A DNA stretch of 64,000 nucleotides from Trichomonas vaginalis G3. Its lineage: Eukaryota; Parabasalia; Trichomonadida; Trichomonadidae. Shown here piece after piece: positions 1-10,059 of this stretch; position 1 is the first letter of the stretch; each line of letters starts with the position of its first letter. The notes under the pieces are model-generated. The model was not told the DNA's origin. It did not search any database and was given only the letters and a program-made list of their open reading frames with translations. Both the position numbers and the translations under genes were made by a program. Where the stretch lies: NCBI RefSeq assembly GCF_026262505.1, contig NC_067204.1, forward strand, positions 10,821,797-10,885,796, written 5' to 3'.

Positions 1-323
1 CCTATCGTAATATGCTAATGTGTTGAATCTGATTTCTTAAGTAAAGTAGGCTCAAAAATGCTTTGAATACATGATATTGAATCGAAATACTCATTGTTAA
101 AAGGAATGTATAACTTTTAGAGATAAAATTATAACCGAATCATCAAGTATACTCTAATCATATATAAAAATCTGTCTTAGCTTTAAGTTTAAATTCCAAA
201 AAAATTTCAAAAAATGAAAAATAAAATGAAAAATTACAATTTTTATTACAAAATCCCAAAATTACGATTTTTTTGGAAAAATGAATGTGTTTTATAATTG
301 ATGTTGATGCAAAATATTTCTTT
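1..323. other. AT-rich intergenic DNA
   Basis: I see no credible gene here. Open frames are short and made of AT-rich low-complexity codons. Runs of A and T dominate. Confidence 0.5.
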
Positions 324-1278
324 ATGTGTTGCATGCTAAGTTCGGTCAACGATAGAAATTGAGTGTAAATTAATCGTCGAGGAAGTACGATTATGTAAAG
401 TAAAAAAATGTTGTGGGATTTTTAATATTATATATTATTTTATAATAAAATTTTTTTGAGTCATTTTAAGAAGCACATATAATTTTTTTGAATTTAAAAA
501 TTAAAGTAGTGTCAAACGAATTTATCACTTAATTTAATACTCAGATTTCTTAAAATTAATGAAAAAAGGTTTTCTGAGAACTTTTGAGAATGGTTTTCAA
601 ATTCCATTATTGAAAATATATAGGTATTGTATGAAATTCAAACTCTATATTTATTAAAATTCTAAATTTTTAATAAAATAACTTTTCAGAGGAATATGAT
701 TTTGAATGGTTGATTAATAAGTATAAAAATGTCTACGATTTTAAGGAGGGAATTGTTCCTTATGAGGTATACATCATAACTATATACCTCATAAGGAACA
801 ATTCCCTCTTGATAGCTGGGAAACTTTCTCTGAATAACTTATCATTTGGAGAAAGTTCCCCAGCTATCTATTAGGAACTAAAGGCTATGAGGCACTAATA
901 TATAATCAGTGCCTCATAGCCTTTAGTTTCCTATTAAAAACGAGAAAACTTGTTCGAAATGATAAACAATTTCGAACAAGTTTTCTCATTTTAAGGAGGG
1001 AATTGTTCCTTATGAGGTATACATCATAACTATATACCTCATAAGGAACAATTCCCTCTTGATATCCTGGATATTTTTGAATATATTTTTTTAATTAAAG
1101 TTCTCAAAAGTATTATCAAAAGTGATTTTTTAAAAATATCTCCAATTAATTAACTAATTAAAAGTATTATATTTTTAAAATTAAATGGTTTTTCAATTTT
1201 TTTGAAGGAATTGAGATACTTCCCACGACAATAAAATTGAGAGGTTTACATTATGACTGATCTTAGCATGCAACATAT
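324..1278. mobile_element. Small foldback-like element carrying a hairpin array
   Basis: A segment at 324-349 recurs inverted at 1,254-1,278, sharing the core TTGCATGCTAAG, and weaker inverted similarity continues inward for roughly 70 bp. Further in, a TTCTCAAAAGT-type motif near 565-590 is also mirrored near 1,100-1,120. The centre is an array of five short hairpins (743-1,060). No coding frame is seen. I infer a non-autonomous foldback or MITE-like element. No clear target duplication was identified, so the outer ends are approximate. Confidence 0.5.
743..1060. repeat. Array of five hairpins, alternating classes
   Basis: Five near-perfect inverted repeats stand head to tail: 743-810, 811-868, 872-933, 942-987 and 993-1,060. 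Stems are about 18-30 bp and loops about 8-14 bases. The first and fifth are identical. Hairpins 1, 3 and 5 contain a TATGAGG core near the loop, while 2 and 4 contain an AAACTT core, so the two classes strictly alternate. The same two classes recur at 19,454-20,414. Confidence 0.85.
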
Positions 1279-2913
1279 GTTCCTGAAAAACGTCGATATT
1301 TCTTGAATGCAAAATTTAATTTTAAAAAAACTAACAATTTCATAACTAAAGAAGAACTTTTTGTGGTCAAAATCCAAAAACAGATAGATTACCGAAAAAA
1401 ATAAACATAAAATATTTATATTTATTAAATACAATTATTTCGAAGATACTACTTGAATTTCATGTAACTCAAAAGTAATCTTCTTCTTGTAGGAGTAAAA
1501 CAAGTTACAAGTAATAAAAATTCAGAATTTTTATTGCTGGTTGTGCGTTTGCACTAGTATTTATTTGATAACTGTATGCCGTTCATTATGATAACAGCTA
1601 ATTTACCAGTCAACTATTGGGTAATGTCGATTTTTGATGAAATGCAATTCGTTTCTAAAAATTGGCAAGACGGATTTTTTTCATTTTCTACGTACTTATT
1701 ATATATTTGTATGTGATTCATCCCCATGATTTTCAAAGAGAAAGCGCGGTCTCAAAAATATTTCATAAATTTAATTTTTTATGGTAGAGATTTTCCGAAT
1801 TTTAGTAATCTTGGCTGATCAAATGATGAGAAAATTGATAGGTTGCAAAAAATCAAAATATGTTCTTTTTTGCAAAGTTTAGTTCATGCAACAAACATTG
1901 CATTCTCTTAAGAGTATAAGTAATAAATTCGAATAGGGTTATAAGTGTTTTCGAATTTTAGTAATCTTGGCTGATCAAATGATGAGAAAATTGATAGGTT
2001 GCAAAAAATCAAAATATGTTCTTTTTTGCAAAGTTTAGTTCATGCAACAAACATTGCATTCTCTTAAGAGTATGCTAATGCTTTGCTTGCTCTAAAATCT
2101 TGGTGATATTCAAAGGGTATTACGAGTTGTGAAGCTAACAAATGCCCCTTGATTTTTTAGAATTTAAGGTTAAAAGGTGTCCGTACCTTTTTATTTAGTT
2201 TTAAAAAATGCAAAAGAAAGACATCATAAACATTACTTATTCGAATTATATTCCAAATTGAAATCTCTTTCAGTAATTGTTTAAAATATTGAACTAGCAA
2301 ATTTCGAACTATTATTTTATTCTATTTGGTCAGAAGATGATTGTGGGCAGATAATTGATGGGTGTGATAATTGATATGAAATCAAATAATATTCATTCTA
2401 CTTATATAAAGATACATTTTAATCTTCGGAAGGTAGTATACATTTTTCTGTTTAGATCTACTAATGATTTGTAATAAGGTTCTTATATTCATGAGATTCT
2501 TTGTATTGTATCTATAAAGATTTTCGAAGTTTGAAATTATTTCTCTAAATAAGAGTATTACTGGTAATAGTAAAATTTTAATATTCTGGCGGCTAAGCCT
2601 TTGCATTTTTATGAATTCTTATGGAGAATAAATTGAATAATTTGTTATGATCTAAATTCTTGAAGTCATTATGTGTTCTCTGGGATATTTTGAACTTAAA
2701 TTTTGTGCGTAAACTTAAAATTTGTAATGTGAAAGTTCATAATATCCTTAGGTTGGTTGAAATGAACATCAATATGAAATTAATAACTCCAGTCGCAAAA
2801 AAATCTTAATAAAATTAGAAATATAGTGTTAAAATAGGTAGAACCATTAAATTCTTCAGTTGTTGTCCTTCAAAAGCTTTTGGTTGGAAAGTACGACTTT
2901 TCAAACAATTTTA
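1279..2913. other. Intergenic region upstream of the ankyrin gene
   Basis: No gene is supported in this 1.6-kb AT-rich stretch. Its only structure is the 120-bp direct duplication listed separately. The last 50 bases before the ankyrin ATG hold the likely promoter. A weak initiator-like TCAAAC lies about 15 bases upstream of the ATG. Confidence 0.5.
1795..2071. repeat. Direct duplication of about 120 bp
   Basis: A segment beginning TTTAGTAATCTTGGCTGATC at 1,801 is repeated almost identically from 1,957, a period of 156 bp. About 35 bp of unrelated sequence separates the copies. There is no coding frame. It looks like a recent local duplication. Confidence 0.85.
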
Positions 2914-5900
2914 ATGGCGGAGCTCGAAGATGATCATCGTTTATACAATGAGCTTACAGAAAGATATAAGTCATATCAAGAAACTTTTGCATCATTCATG
3001 CGAATCAAAACAACAGAAATAAATGAAATTAAAAAAATTTATCAAACAATTAAAACAAATTTACTTGATACGAAGATATTTTCACCAAAAAGGATATATA
3101 GTTTGATTTGTCTCATTTATAGATATAATAACCGGTACTTAAAATCATATTGGACAATTTTCAAATTACTTTATGAAGAATTCCACGTAAAACCAGATTT
3201 TAGTGATTATAAAGTTTTGAATTACTTCTTTCACAAAGAATACAACTTGCCTGTTGAATCATTTTACAAAAAGCTTTTCCAAAATTATGAAGCTGAAAAT
3301 TATTCATTGGATATCCATGAAAAGAATACAATCTACAGATCTATTATGGAAGATGATGAAGCATCTTTTGTCCGATTCATAGAAGAAGAAACATTCAACA
3401 AAGATCAACGTCTCAAAAATGAATTATATCCGGAATATAACGATGGATTGTCGCTTCTTGAATTATGCTGTTATCATGGATCAATTGGATGTTTTAAGTT
3501 GTTAAGAACAAAATTCAAATCAGAAATCACAGAGAGATGTCTTAAATTATCATTTTTAGGAGGAAATCCTGGTATCATTCATGAATGTTTGAAAGAACAA
3601 GTACCAGATGAAAATTGTATGAGAAACGCGATTATTTCATTCAACGTTGATTTCGTTTCTTTTTTAAAGAATGAATATGATATTGATATTGAATTATATG
3701 TTTGTGGACAAGTTCTAAATCTTCAAGCTTTCTTTATCAATCTCGATATGACAAAAGATTTTCAGAAGTGTTTTATTTATTCTCCTTGTTTTTCAATTTT
3801 TTCACTTGTTGAGTATTTAATATCAAAATGTGATGAAATTAATGCTCGAGGAGATGACAGTTCAAAGGCTATTCATTTTGCAGCATCACTTGATTGCAAG
3901 GAAATATTAGAATTTCTTATTTTGAATGGAGCTTTTATTGATTCTCGGCGTGATGATGGAACTACTGCGCTTCATTTAGCTATTCATCAAAACAATAAAG
4001 AAATAGCAGAATTCCTTATTTTGCATGGTGCTGACACTAATGCTCAGCGCTCTGATGGATCCACTCCACTTCACTTAGCAGCAAGATATAACTGTATAGA
4101 AATAGCAAGACTCCTTATTTCTAACAGTGCAAATATTGATACCAAAGACAATATTGGAAGAAATGCACTTCATTTTGCATCTTCCATCAATCATAAAGAA
4201 ATAGTTGAGCTTCTTTTATTACATGGAGCAAAAATTAATGAAAAAGAACTTGTAAAAGGATATACTGCTCTTCATTATGCATCACTTAACAATAATATAG
4301 AAATTGCGAAGCTTCTCATTTTGCATGGCGCAGACATTAATGCAAAAGATGCAAATGGACCCACGGCTCTTCATTATGCATCACTTAACAATAATATAGA
4401 AATTGCGAAACTTCTTATTTTGCATGGTGCAAATGTTAATGAAACGGATAAAAATGGAATGACCGTTCTTCACTATGCAGCCGAAAAAGATAACTTGCAA
4501 ATTGTTGAATTACTTATTTTACATAATGCAGATATTAATGCAAAAGATATAAATGGAACTACGGCACTTCATTCTGCATCTGGTTGTAAAAATAAAGAAA
4601 TTTTAGAACTTCTTATTTCACATGGTGCAAATCTCAATGAAAAAGATAAAAATGGATGTACTACTCTTCATTATGCATCTAGTAAGAAAAATAAAGAAAT
4701 CGTAGAATTTCTAATTGTACATGGTGCTGCTGTCAATGAAAAAGATAAAAATGGGATGACAATTCTTCACTATGCAGCAGAAACCGATGATGAATATATC
4801 GTGGAATTATTGATTTTACATGGTGCGGATATCAATGTAAATGATATTAATGGAAACACCCCTCTCTTTTATGCAATAATTCATAACGATAAAGGATTAG
4901 TTGAACTTTTAGTTTCCCATGGTGCAAATATTGAAGCTAAAAACAACAAAGGAAAGACCGCTCTTATGGTAGCAGTTATTCAACACTCTCAAGAAATTGT
5001 CGAACTTCTTATATCACATGGTGCTGATATTAATTCAAAAGACATATATGAAAATACTGTTCTTCATTTGGCATTACTTAATAAAAGTGATGAAATTTCA
5101 AAGTTATTAATTTTGCATGGCGCTAATGTTAACTCTAAAAATTCTTCTGGAGGTACTCCCCTTCATTTTGCCGCAGATAATAATTGTAAAGAAATTGTGG
5201 AGCTTCTTCTTGCCTCAGGTGCAAATGTGGATGATAAAACCATTTCCGGTCATACTGCTCTTCATATTGCAGCACAGAAAGGTTATAAAGAAATAGCAGA
5301 AATACTTATTTTGCATGGTGCAGATCTAAATGCTAAAAGCGCTGATGGGACACCTCCTCTTTTTGCTGCAGCAGATTTTGAAAATAAAGAAATAATAGAA
5401 CTTCTTATATCACATAATGCAAATATCAATGACAAAAATAATAAAAATGCTTCTGTTCTTCATATAGCAGCACGACATAATAACAAAGAAATAATGGAAC
5501 TTCTTATTTCGCATTCATCTGATATAAATTCAAAAGACATTGATGGATTTACGGCTCTTCATTATGCATCTTATCATAATTGCAATCAATTAATATCAAC
5601 ATTGCTTTCTCATGGTGTATATATTGATGAAAAGTGTAATAAAGGATTAACTGCTCTCCATTGGGCTGCACTTAATAATTGTAAAGAAACCGTCAATGAA
5701 TTAATTTCACATGGTGCCAATATTAATGAAAAGGATATAAATGGGTCGACAGCTCTTCATTGTGCATCAAATAAAAACTGTCAAGAAATTGCAGAAATGT
5801 TAATTTCACATGGTGCCAATGTTAATGAAAGAGGTTTAAATGGATGGACAGCTCTTCATTTTGCATCACGATACAATTGTCCAGAAATAGTAATGATGCT

Positions 5901-6417
5901 TCTTTCTAATGGAGCAGATATTAACGCTAAAAACAATGATGGAGGCACTGCAATCCATTTAGCAACAGTCGGAAACCACAAAAACATATTAGAATTGCTT
6001 ATTTCGCATGGTGCCAATGTAAATGAAAAGAAAAATATTGGATGGACTGCTCTTCATATTGCATCTCAGAAAAACTATCAAGAAGTTGCAGAATTTCTTA
6101 TTTCACGAGGAGCGAATGTTAATGAAAAAGATTTCGATGGAACAACATCTCTTCAAATCACCGCATTTTATAATAGTGTATCGACGGCAGAAACTCTTAT
6201 TTCACATGGTGCAAACATCAACGAACAAGATAAAGATGGGAAAACTGCTCTTCATTATGGAGCAGAGAAAAACAGCAAAGAAGCAATTGAAATTCTTATT
6301 TCACATGGTGCAAACATCAATGGACAAGATAAAGATGGGAAGACTGTTTTTGAATATGCAATCGAAAACAACAGCCAAGAAACATTGGACTTTCTTATTT
6401 CTCATGTTTCAAATTGA
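2914..6417 (+). CDS. Giant ankyrin-repeat protein with trichomonad N-terminal domain
   Basis: The predicted protein is 1,167 aa from the ATG at 2,914. The frame is open a little further up, but only from a TTG codon. The first ~300 residues are the helical, charged N-terminal domain that precedes ankyrin repeats in large trichomonad families (DUF3447-like). From about residue 315 to the end there are roughly 25 ankyrin repeats of 33 residues, with the usual TALHxAA, EIxELLIxHGA and NxxDxxG signatures. There is no signal peptide and no membrane segment. Such proteins are binding scaffolds; the partner cannot be told from sequence. Many repeats are near copies of each other (LISHGANINEKD recurs), suggesting recent expansion inside the gene. 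A TAAA-type 3' signal follows the TGA closely. The class is very likely; the cellular role is unknown. Confidence 0.93.
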   Translation: MAELEDDHRLYNELTERYKSYQETFASFMRIKTTEINEIKKIYQTIKTNLLDTKIFSPKRIYSLICLIYRYNNRYLKSYWTIFKLLYEEFHVKPDFSDYKVLNYFFHKEYNLPVESFYKKLFQNYEAENYSLDIHEKNTIYRSIMEDDEASFVRFIEEETFNKDQRLKNELYPEYNDGLSLLELCCYHGSIGCFKLLRTKFKSEITERCLKLSFLGGNPGIIHECLKEQVPDENCMRNAIISFNVDFVSFLKNEYDIDIELYVCGQVLNLQAFFINLDMTKDFQKCFIYSPCFSIFSLVEYLISKCDEINARGDDSSKAIHFAASLDCKEILEFLILNGAFIDSRRDDGTTALHLAIHQNNKEIAEFLILHGADTNAQRSDGSTPLHLAARYNCIEIARLLISNSANIDTKDNIGRNALHFASSINHKEIVELLLLHGAKINEKELVKGYTALHYASLNNNIEIAKLLILHGADINAKDANGPTALHYASLNNNIEIAKLLILHGANVNETDKNGMTVLHYAAEKDNLQIVELLILHNADINAKDINGTTALHSASGCKNKEILELLISHGANLNEKDKNGCTTLHYASSKKNKEIVEFLIVHGAAVNEKDKNGMTILHYAAETDDEYIVELLILHGADINVNDINGNTPLFYAIIHNDKGLVELLVSHGANIEAKNNKGKTALMVAVIQHSQEIVELLISHGADINSKDIYENTVLHLALLNKSDEISKLLILHGANVNSKNSSGGTPLHFAADNNCKEIVELLLASGANVDDKTISGHTALHIAAQKGYKEIAEILILHGADLNAKSADGTPPLFAAADFENKEIIELLISHNANINDKNNKNASVLHIAARHNNKEIMELLISHSSDINSKDIDGFTALHYASYHNCNQLISTLLSHGVYIDEKCNKGLTALHWAALNNCKETVNELISHGANINEKDINGSTALHCASNKNCQEIAEMLISHGANVNERGLNGWTALHFASRYNCPEIVMMLLSNGADINAKNNDGGTAIHLATVGNHKNILELLISHGANVNEKKNIGWTALHIASQKNYQEVAEFLISRGANVNEKDFDGTTSLQITAFYNSVSTAETLISHGANINEQDKDGKTALHYGAEKNSKEAIEILISHGANINGQDKDGKTVFEYAIENNSQETLDFLISHVSN

Positions 6418-6807
6418 AACTAAATAAAAATTTTGATTTATCTTTAAAAATCGCTATTAAAGGATATATTTTATTGAAGATTTGTTACAATGTATATATT
6501 TTTATCAAATCGAAAAAGATAAATTTGGTTTATTTGCTTCACAATTTCGAGAGAAGTAAATGGCAATGATGATTTAGTGGAACAGATCCAATGTAATTCA
6601 TATATATTCTTTAAATAACTATGAAAATTTAATAAATGTACTAATATTACACCAAATTCATAAGAAAATGCAAGGAGTGGCAAAATTGGATGAAAGTTCT
6701 TTTGCAAAATTTCTAAATTTTTATAATGATTTAAATAAACGAAATAATATTTATTCTAATATAAAGCATTGCAAATATACATAAATATAATATTAAAAAA
6801 ATGGAAA
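6418..6807. other. Convergent intergenic region
   Basis: This 390-bp AT-rich gap lies between the 3' ends of the ankyrin gene and the RasGAP-like gene. TAAA and AATAAA-like tracts on both strands could serve polyadenylation. No gene is supported. Confidence 0.5.
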
Positions 6808-9800
6808 TTATTGAGGGCCAGATTGAGATGATGATTTCTTCTTTGTCTTTGACTTCTTCTTTGAAGGAGAATGAGTAATAGGAGATGCCGGAGTATCGCT
6901 ATTCTTTGACGATTTCGTTGCATTGCTGGATTTGGAAGATTTCCTAGAAATTGTAGCATTTGAAGGGACAAGAATTGAAGGATCGATAACCAGTGTTGGT
7001 GTCTTAGTTGTTGATGCCCTTTTTCTTCCTTTTGGCTTCGCATTTTGAGAATTATTATTATTTGCCTGGATTTGAACTTGTTGTGGAGAAATAGAGGGCT
7101 CTCGTAATTCATCTTCAACTGTTTTGGTCATTCCTCTGTTAGAACCTTTTCTTTTCACAATTCTTTTTCGTTTCTTACCTGGACTGTTTAATTTGTCTGT
7201 ACTTGGGCTACTACTGAGTTTCTCCGGTACAGGATCAACTGTTTTTGCTCTTGCCTTCTTTGTTTTCTTCCTAAGGACCTTTTTCTTCGGAGCATTTTCT
7301 TCATCCATTGAAGAAGACGCCGTATTCGTTGTTGTTTCAGCTGTCTTCCTTCTTGACTTCTTCTTGATCACTTTGTCCGTCTCTGGACTGACGCTTCTCC
7401 CTAATTTAAGACGATTCTTCTTTCCGACCGTCCTTTTCGGAACTATATTCGCTTGATGCTCCGTAGCTGTAGTAGTCGGAATCAGATGAACCGGTGTGTC
7501 CTCTTCTATCGTCGTTGGTTCCCTCTTTTTCGGGTTGATTGAGATTGTCGGAGCGAGTTTCATGGCACTCTGGCTTCGGGATTGCCTCAGCATATTGCTC
7601 TGAGACGGCTGAGATGGAAGTAGCAGGGGTTGAGGAGTATTCTTTGCTTGTTCCGGCATCGACTTCAGAATATCCTCCAGAAGCTGTAATTGAGACTGCT
7701 TCTGAGCTTGGTTGGCTGACAGGAGGTTCGGAGTGATCACGTTGGTCGGTTGTTGGTTGCTCAATTGAGGATTCAACTGAGATAGAGACGGCTTCGCTTG
7801 ATTTGATGTTATCGGTTGCGGAACTTGTTGACTTTGTGTATTCTGAGTAGTAGGAAGAGGATTCTGATTCGGATTCTGATTCATCATCTGATTCGGTGGA
7901 AATCGGGGGCTCGTGAGGTTTCCTTGGGTCGATGCGTTTGCTTGTGGAGCCACAGTCCGCGCCGTCCTGGTCTGAGGCTCCGCCAGCTCTTTTTTTCGCA
8001 ATTCTATCTCAGCAGCGATATCTTCATCGCTGTAATGAGGAATTAGAGGCATCCGTGGAAGCTTGTTGTTAGGAATGTTAACTTGGTCGTTCATTAATTC
8101 AAGGGACTGCATTAAATAAGAAGATGGATGGGCGGATTCGAGGTAATCCTTGCCGTAGTGGTCTGAAAATGGAGAATTTGGAATGGGTTGTGGTCTGATA
8201 ACTGCTGTATCAAGGAAATTTCGATAATCGTCCTTTTTGTTCTCAGTATTTACTTCGAGTTCTTCTCCATCGGACATGTGCTGGAAAAGCATCGAAACGG
8301 CAAAGGTAAAATTCCAGGATGCGCATGAGGAGATCGCCGTTTGCTTTTTCATCTTTTCATAATTTTCTATAAACTGATCTTGATTGTTTGAGATCGTTTG
8401 GAAGATGCATGATGAATATTCTTCATACTGTTCATCATTGACGCTCGGAAATCGAGCATCTGGTGCAGGATCAGATATAACTGAAAGGAAAATGTCAAGT
8501 TGAGGGTGTACGCGGAATGTAATGCGTGTGTTCCAATCCCAGATCTCTGGATTTGTTGTTTCGATCGTCTTATGAATGAATATCGGCTTAATAAATCTTA
8601 ATAATTCGATAATCTGGTTTTTGTTCTTGAGTTGGACTTTCGGAAAAGGCTCGTTGCCTAATAATCCGTTGACCAATATATTTTCGAAGAACAAGGTCGA
8701 AATCAAATTAAAGACTTCTTCACGGTTATTATGGACAATGGAAGAATACGATCGTACAAATGAAAGGAAATGGGAGATCTGAGGAGGGAATATTCCGTAG
8801 CTTCCAAGAATGTACTTGATAAATGAGAAAACAACAACTTTGGCACGTTCAACATCACAATCTGGCTGAGTTAATCGTAAATCTGCTCTATCATCAATGT
8901 ACCTGATAAGCTTTGATAAGAACCTTTCGAAATATGACTCGTAGTATCTCGTAACTAAAATTCGGAAAAATTGATTCGTCATTAAGTTCCTTGTGACAAT
9001 TTCGTTGAGGGAACCGTTCGTAGTTTCGAGATCGCAAATTAGAATCGTGCTGAAAAGTGTATTAATCGTGTCTTTTGTTGCGAAAACATCTAAAAGTGCA
9101 GAAAAGAATGAAGGAGGAGCAGATCCGATGTTGTTGAACACACGAAGAATGGCTTTGAGAACAATGTTGTTGTTAGTCATAAGCATAGGAATAGCGTATT
9201 CATAGAAAATGTTTGGAAAAGGAGTTCTGGCTGAAGAAAGGAAAGTGACGGTCAGATCTTGCGTCTCGTCATGGGCATCTGCCCACGCCATCACTGTCTT
9301 TGGATCCGTAGGATAAAACTTTAAAATTGGATCTCGAGATTTTCCCTCAAAAATGATGGAGTTCGTATCAATATTGATGCTGACTTTATTGATCTTTCCT
9401 TCCTTTAGCTTTGTGAACTTGTTTTCCTCATTCAAAATGAAGCTTTTGAACGTATCATCCGAAAAAAGAAAAACCCAGGCGACTGATTCATAATCTTGAA
9501 TTAGACAGTTTGAATATCCGATCATGGTGACTTCAGATGACTTCGGTTTCTCATTTGGAAGAAAAGCCAAGGTTAACCACTTCAATATTACATTTCTATC
9601 ATCGCAATCGTGCAAAAGTTTGCCCAAGAAGTAGAACACAGATTGCGCTAATGGGCTAACCTTTTTAATTTTAGGAGGCCACATATTCGATAATTTTGAA
9701 AATTTATTTGAAGGAAATTCTTTATGTAATAGATTAAGAATCTGTTGAAATGATGCGGTTGGACTTTTCGTTAATGTTTCAGCTGAAAATACTGCAGCAT

Positions 9801-9945
9801 CTTGTTGAATTTGATGTTGGAATTCGGATATTTCGCTTTTGACTTGTTCTTTAAGCAGCGCATAATCATTTTTCTCGACTTTCTCTCGGTATATGTTTGA
9901 AGGCTTATTATAACGAATGAACGGCAGTTCTATTGACGGCTTCAT
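6808..9945 (-). CDS. RasGAP-like domain protein with basic low-complexity tail
   Basis: The protein is 1,045 aa, starting at the ATG at 9,943-9,945. Residues ~120-225 look like a PH-type fold. Residues ~240-470 resemble a Ras GTPase-activating domain: a helical block with a short loop near 306-313, then FFRILVTRYYESYFERFL near 326-343, and a later FPPQISHFLSFVRSY block near 386-400 with a following helix around 410-425. These match the order and spacing of neurofibromin/IRA-type RasGAPs. The expected arginine finger (loop near 306-313) and the arginine of the FLR motif (near 415-420) are not visible, so it could be a non-catalytic Ras binder. Residues ~640-1,045 are Q/P/N-rich and then K/R-rich with nuclear-signal-like clusters. 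The gene converges on the ankyrin gene. RasGAP assignment is by motif reading only. Confidence 0.7.
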   Translation of the reverse strand: MKPSIELPFIRYNKPSNIYREKVEKNDYALLKEQVKSEISEFQHQIQQDAAVFSAETLTKSPTASFQQILNLLHKEFPSNKFSKLSNMWPPKIKKVSPLAQSVFYFLGKLLHDCDDRNVILKWLTLAFLPNEKPKSSEVTMIGYSNCLIQDYESVAWVFLFSDDTFKSFILNEENKFTKLKEGKINKVSINIDTNSIIFEGKSRDPILKFYPTDPKTVMAWADAHDETQDLTVTFLSSARTPFPNIFYEYAIPMLMTNNNIVLKAILRVFNNIGSAPPSFFSALLDVFATKDTINTLFSTILICDLETTNGSLNEIVTRNLMTNQFFRILVTRYYESYFERFLSKLIRYIDDRADLRLTQPDCDVERAKVVVFSFIKYILGSYGIFPPQISHFLSFVRSYSSIVHNNREEVFNLISTLFFENILVNGLLGNEPFPKVQLKNKNQIIELLRFIKPIFIHKTIETTNPEIWDWNTRITFRVHPQLDIFLSVISDPAPDARFPSVNDEQYEEYSSCIFQTISNNQDQFIENYEKMKKQTAISSCASWNFTFAVSMLFQHMSDGEELEVNTENKKDDYRNFLDTAVIRPQPIPNSPFSDHYGKDYLESAHPSSYLMQSLELMNDQVNIPNNKLPRMPLIPHYSDEDIAAEIELRKKELAEPQTRTARTVAPQANASTQGNLTSPRFPPNQMMNQNPNQNPLPTTQNTQSQQVPQPITSNQAKPSLSQLNPQLSNQQPTNVITPNLLSANQAQKQSQLQLLEDILKSMPEQAKNTPQPLLLPSQPSQSNMLRQSRSQSAMKLAPTISINPKKREPTTIEEDTPVHLIPTTTATEHQANIVPKRTVGKKNRLKLGRSVSPETDKVIKKKSRRKTAETTTNTASSSMDEENAPKKKVLRKKTKKARAKTVDPVPEKLSSSPSTDKLNSPGKKRKRIVKRKGSNRGMTKTVEDELREPSISPQQVQIQANNNNSQNAKPKGRKRASTTKTPTLVIDPSILVPSNATISRKSSKSSNATKSSKNSDTPASPITHSPSKKKSKTKKKSSSQSGPQ

Positions 9946-10059
9946 TCAGTTATAAAAATTCAAATCTTTTCAAAAGTGCCGAAAAAATGTAATTCTTCAA
10001 TATTAACCTTAAAAATAATTATCCTTCTAAATTAATAATAGCTGTCGTTTTAATTTTTC
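9946..10059. promoter_or_regulatory. Upstream region of the RasGAP-like gene
   Basis: About 115 bp separate the ATG of the minus-strand gene from the inserted element at 10,060. The DNA is AT-rich with no strong recognised promoter word. The left copy of the 8-bp target duplication AATTTTTC ends at 10,059. Confidence 0.4.

Noticed and set aside
2860-2913. Longer N-terminus of the ankyrin protein
   Set aside because: The extension starts with TTG; the ATG at 2,914 matches the usual start of this family.
6023-6427. Overlapping frame inside the ankyrin gene
   Set aside because: It is an out-of-frame reading of the repeats, with composition that repeats at the same 99-bp period.
7124-7456. Plus-strand frame opposite the RasGAP-like gene
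   Set aside because: It is the complement of the lysine/arginine-rich tail and has the hydrophobic composition expected of such a shadow.
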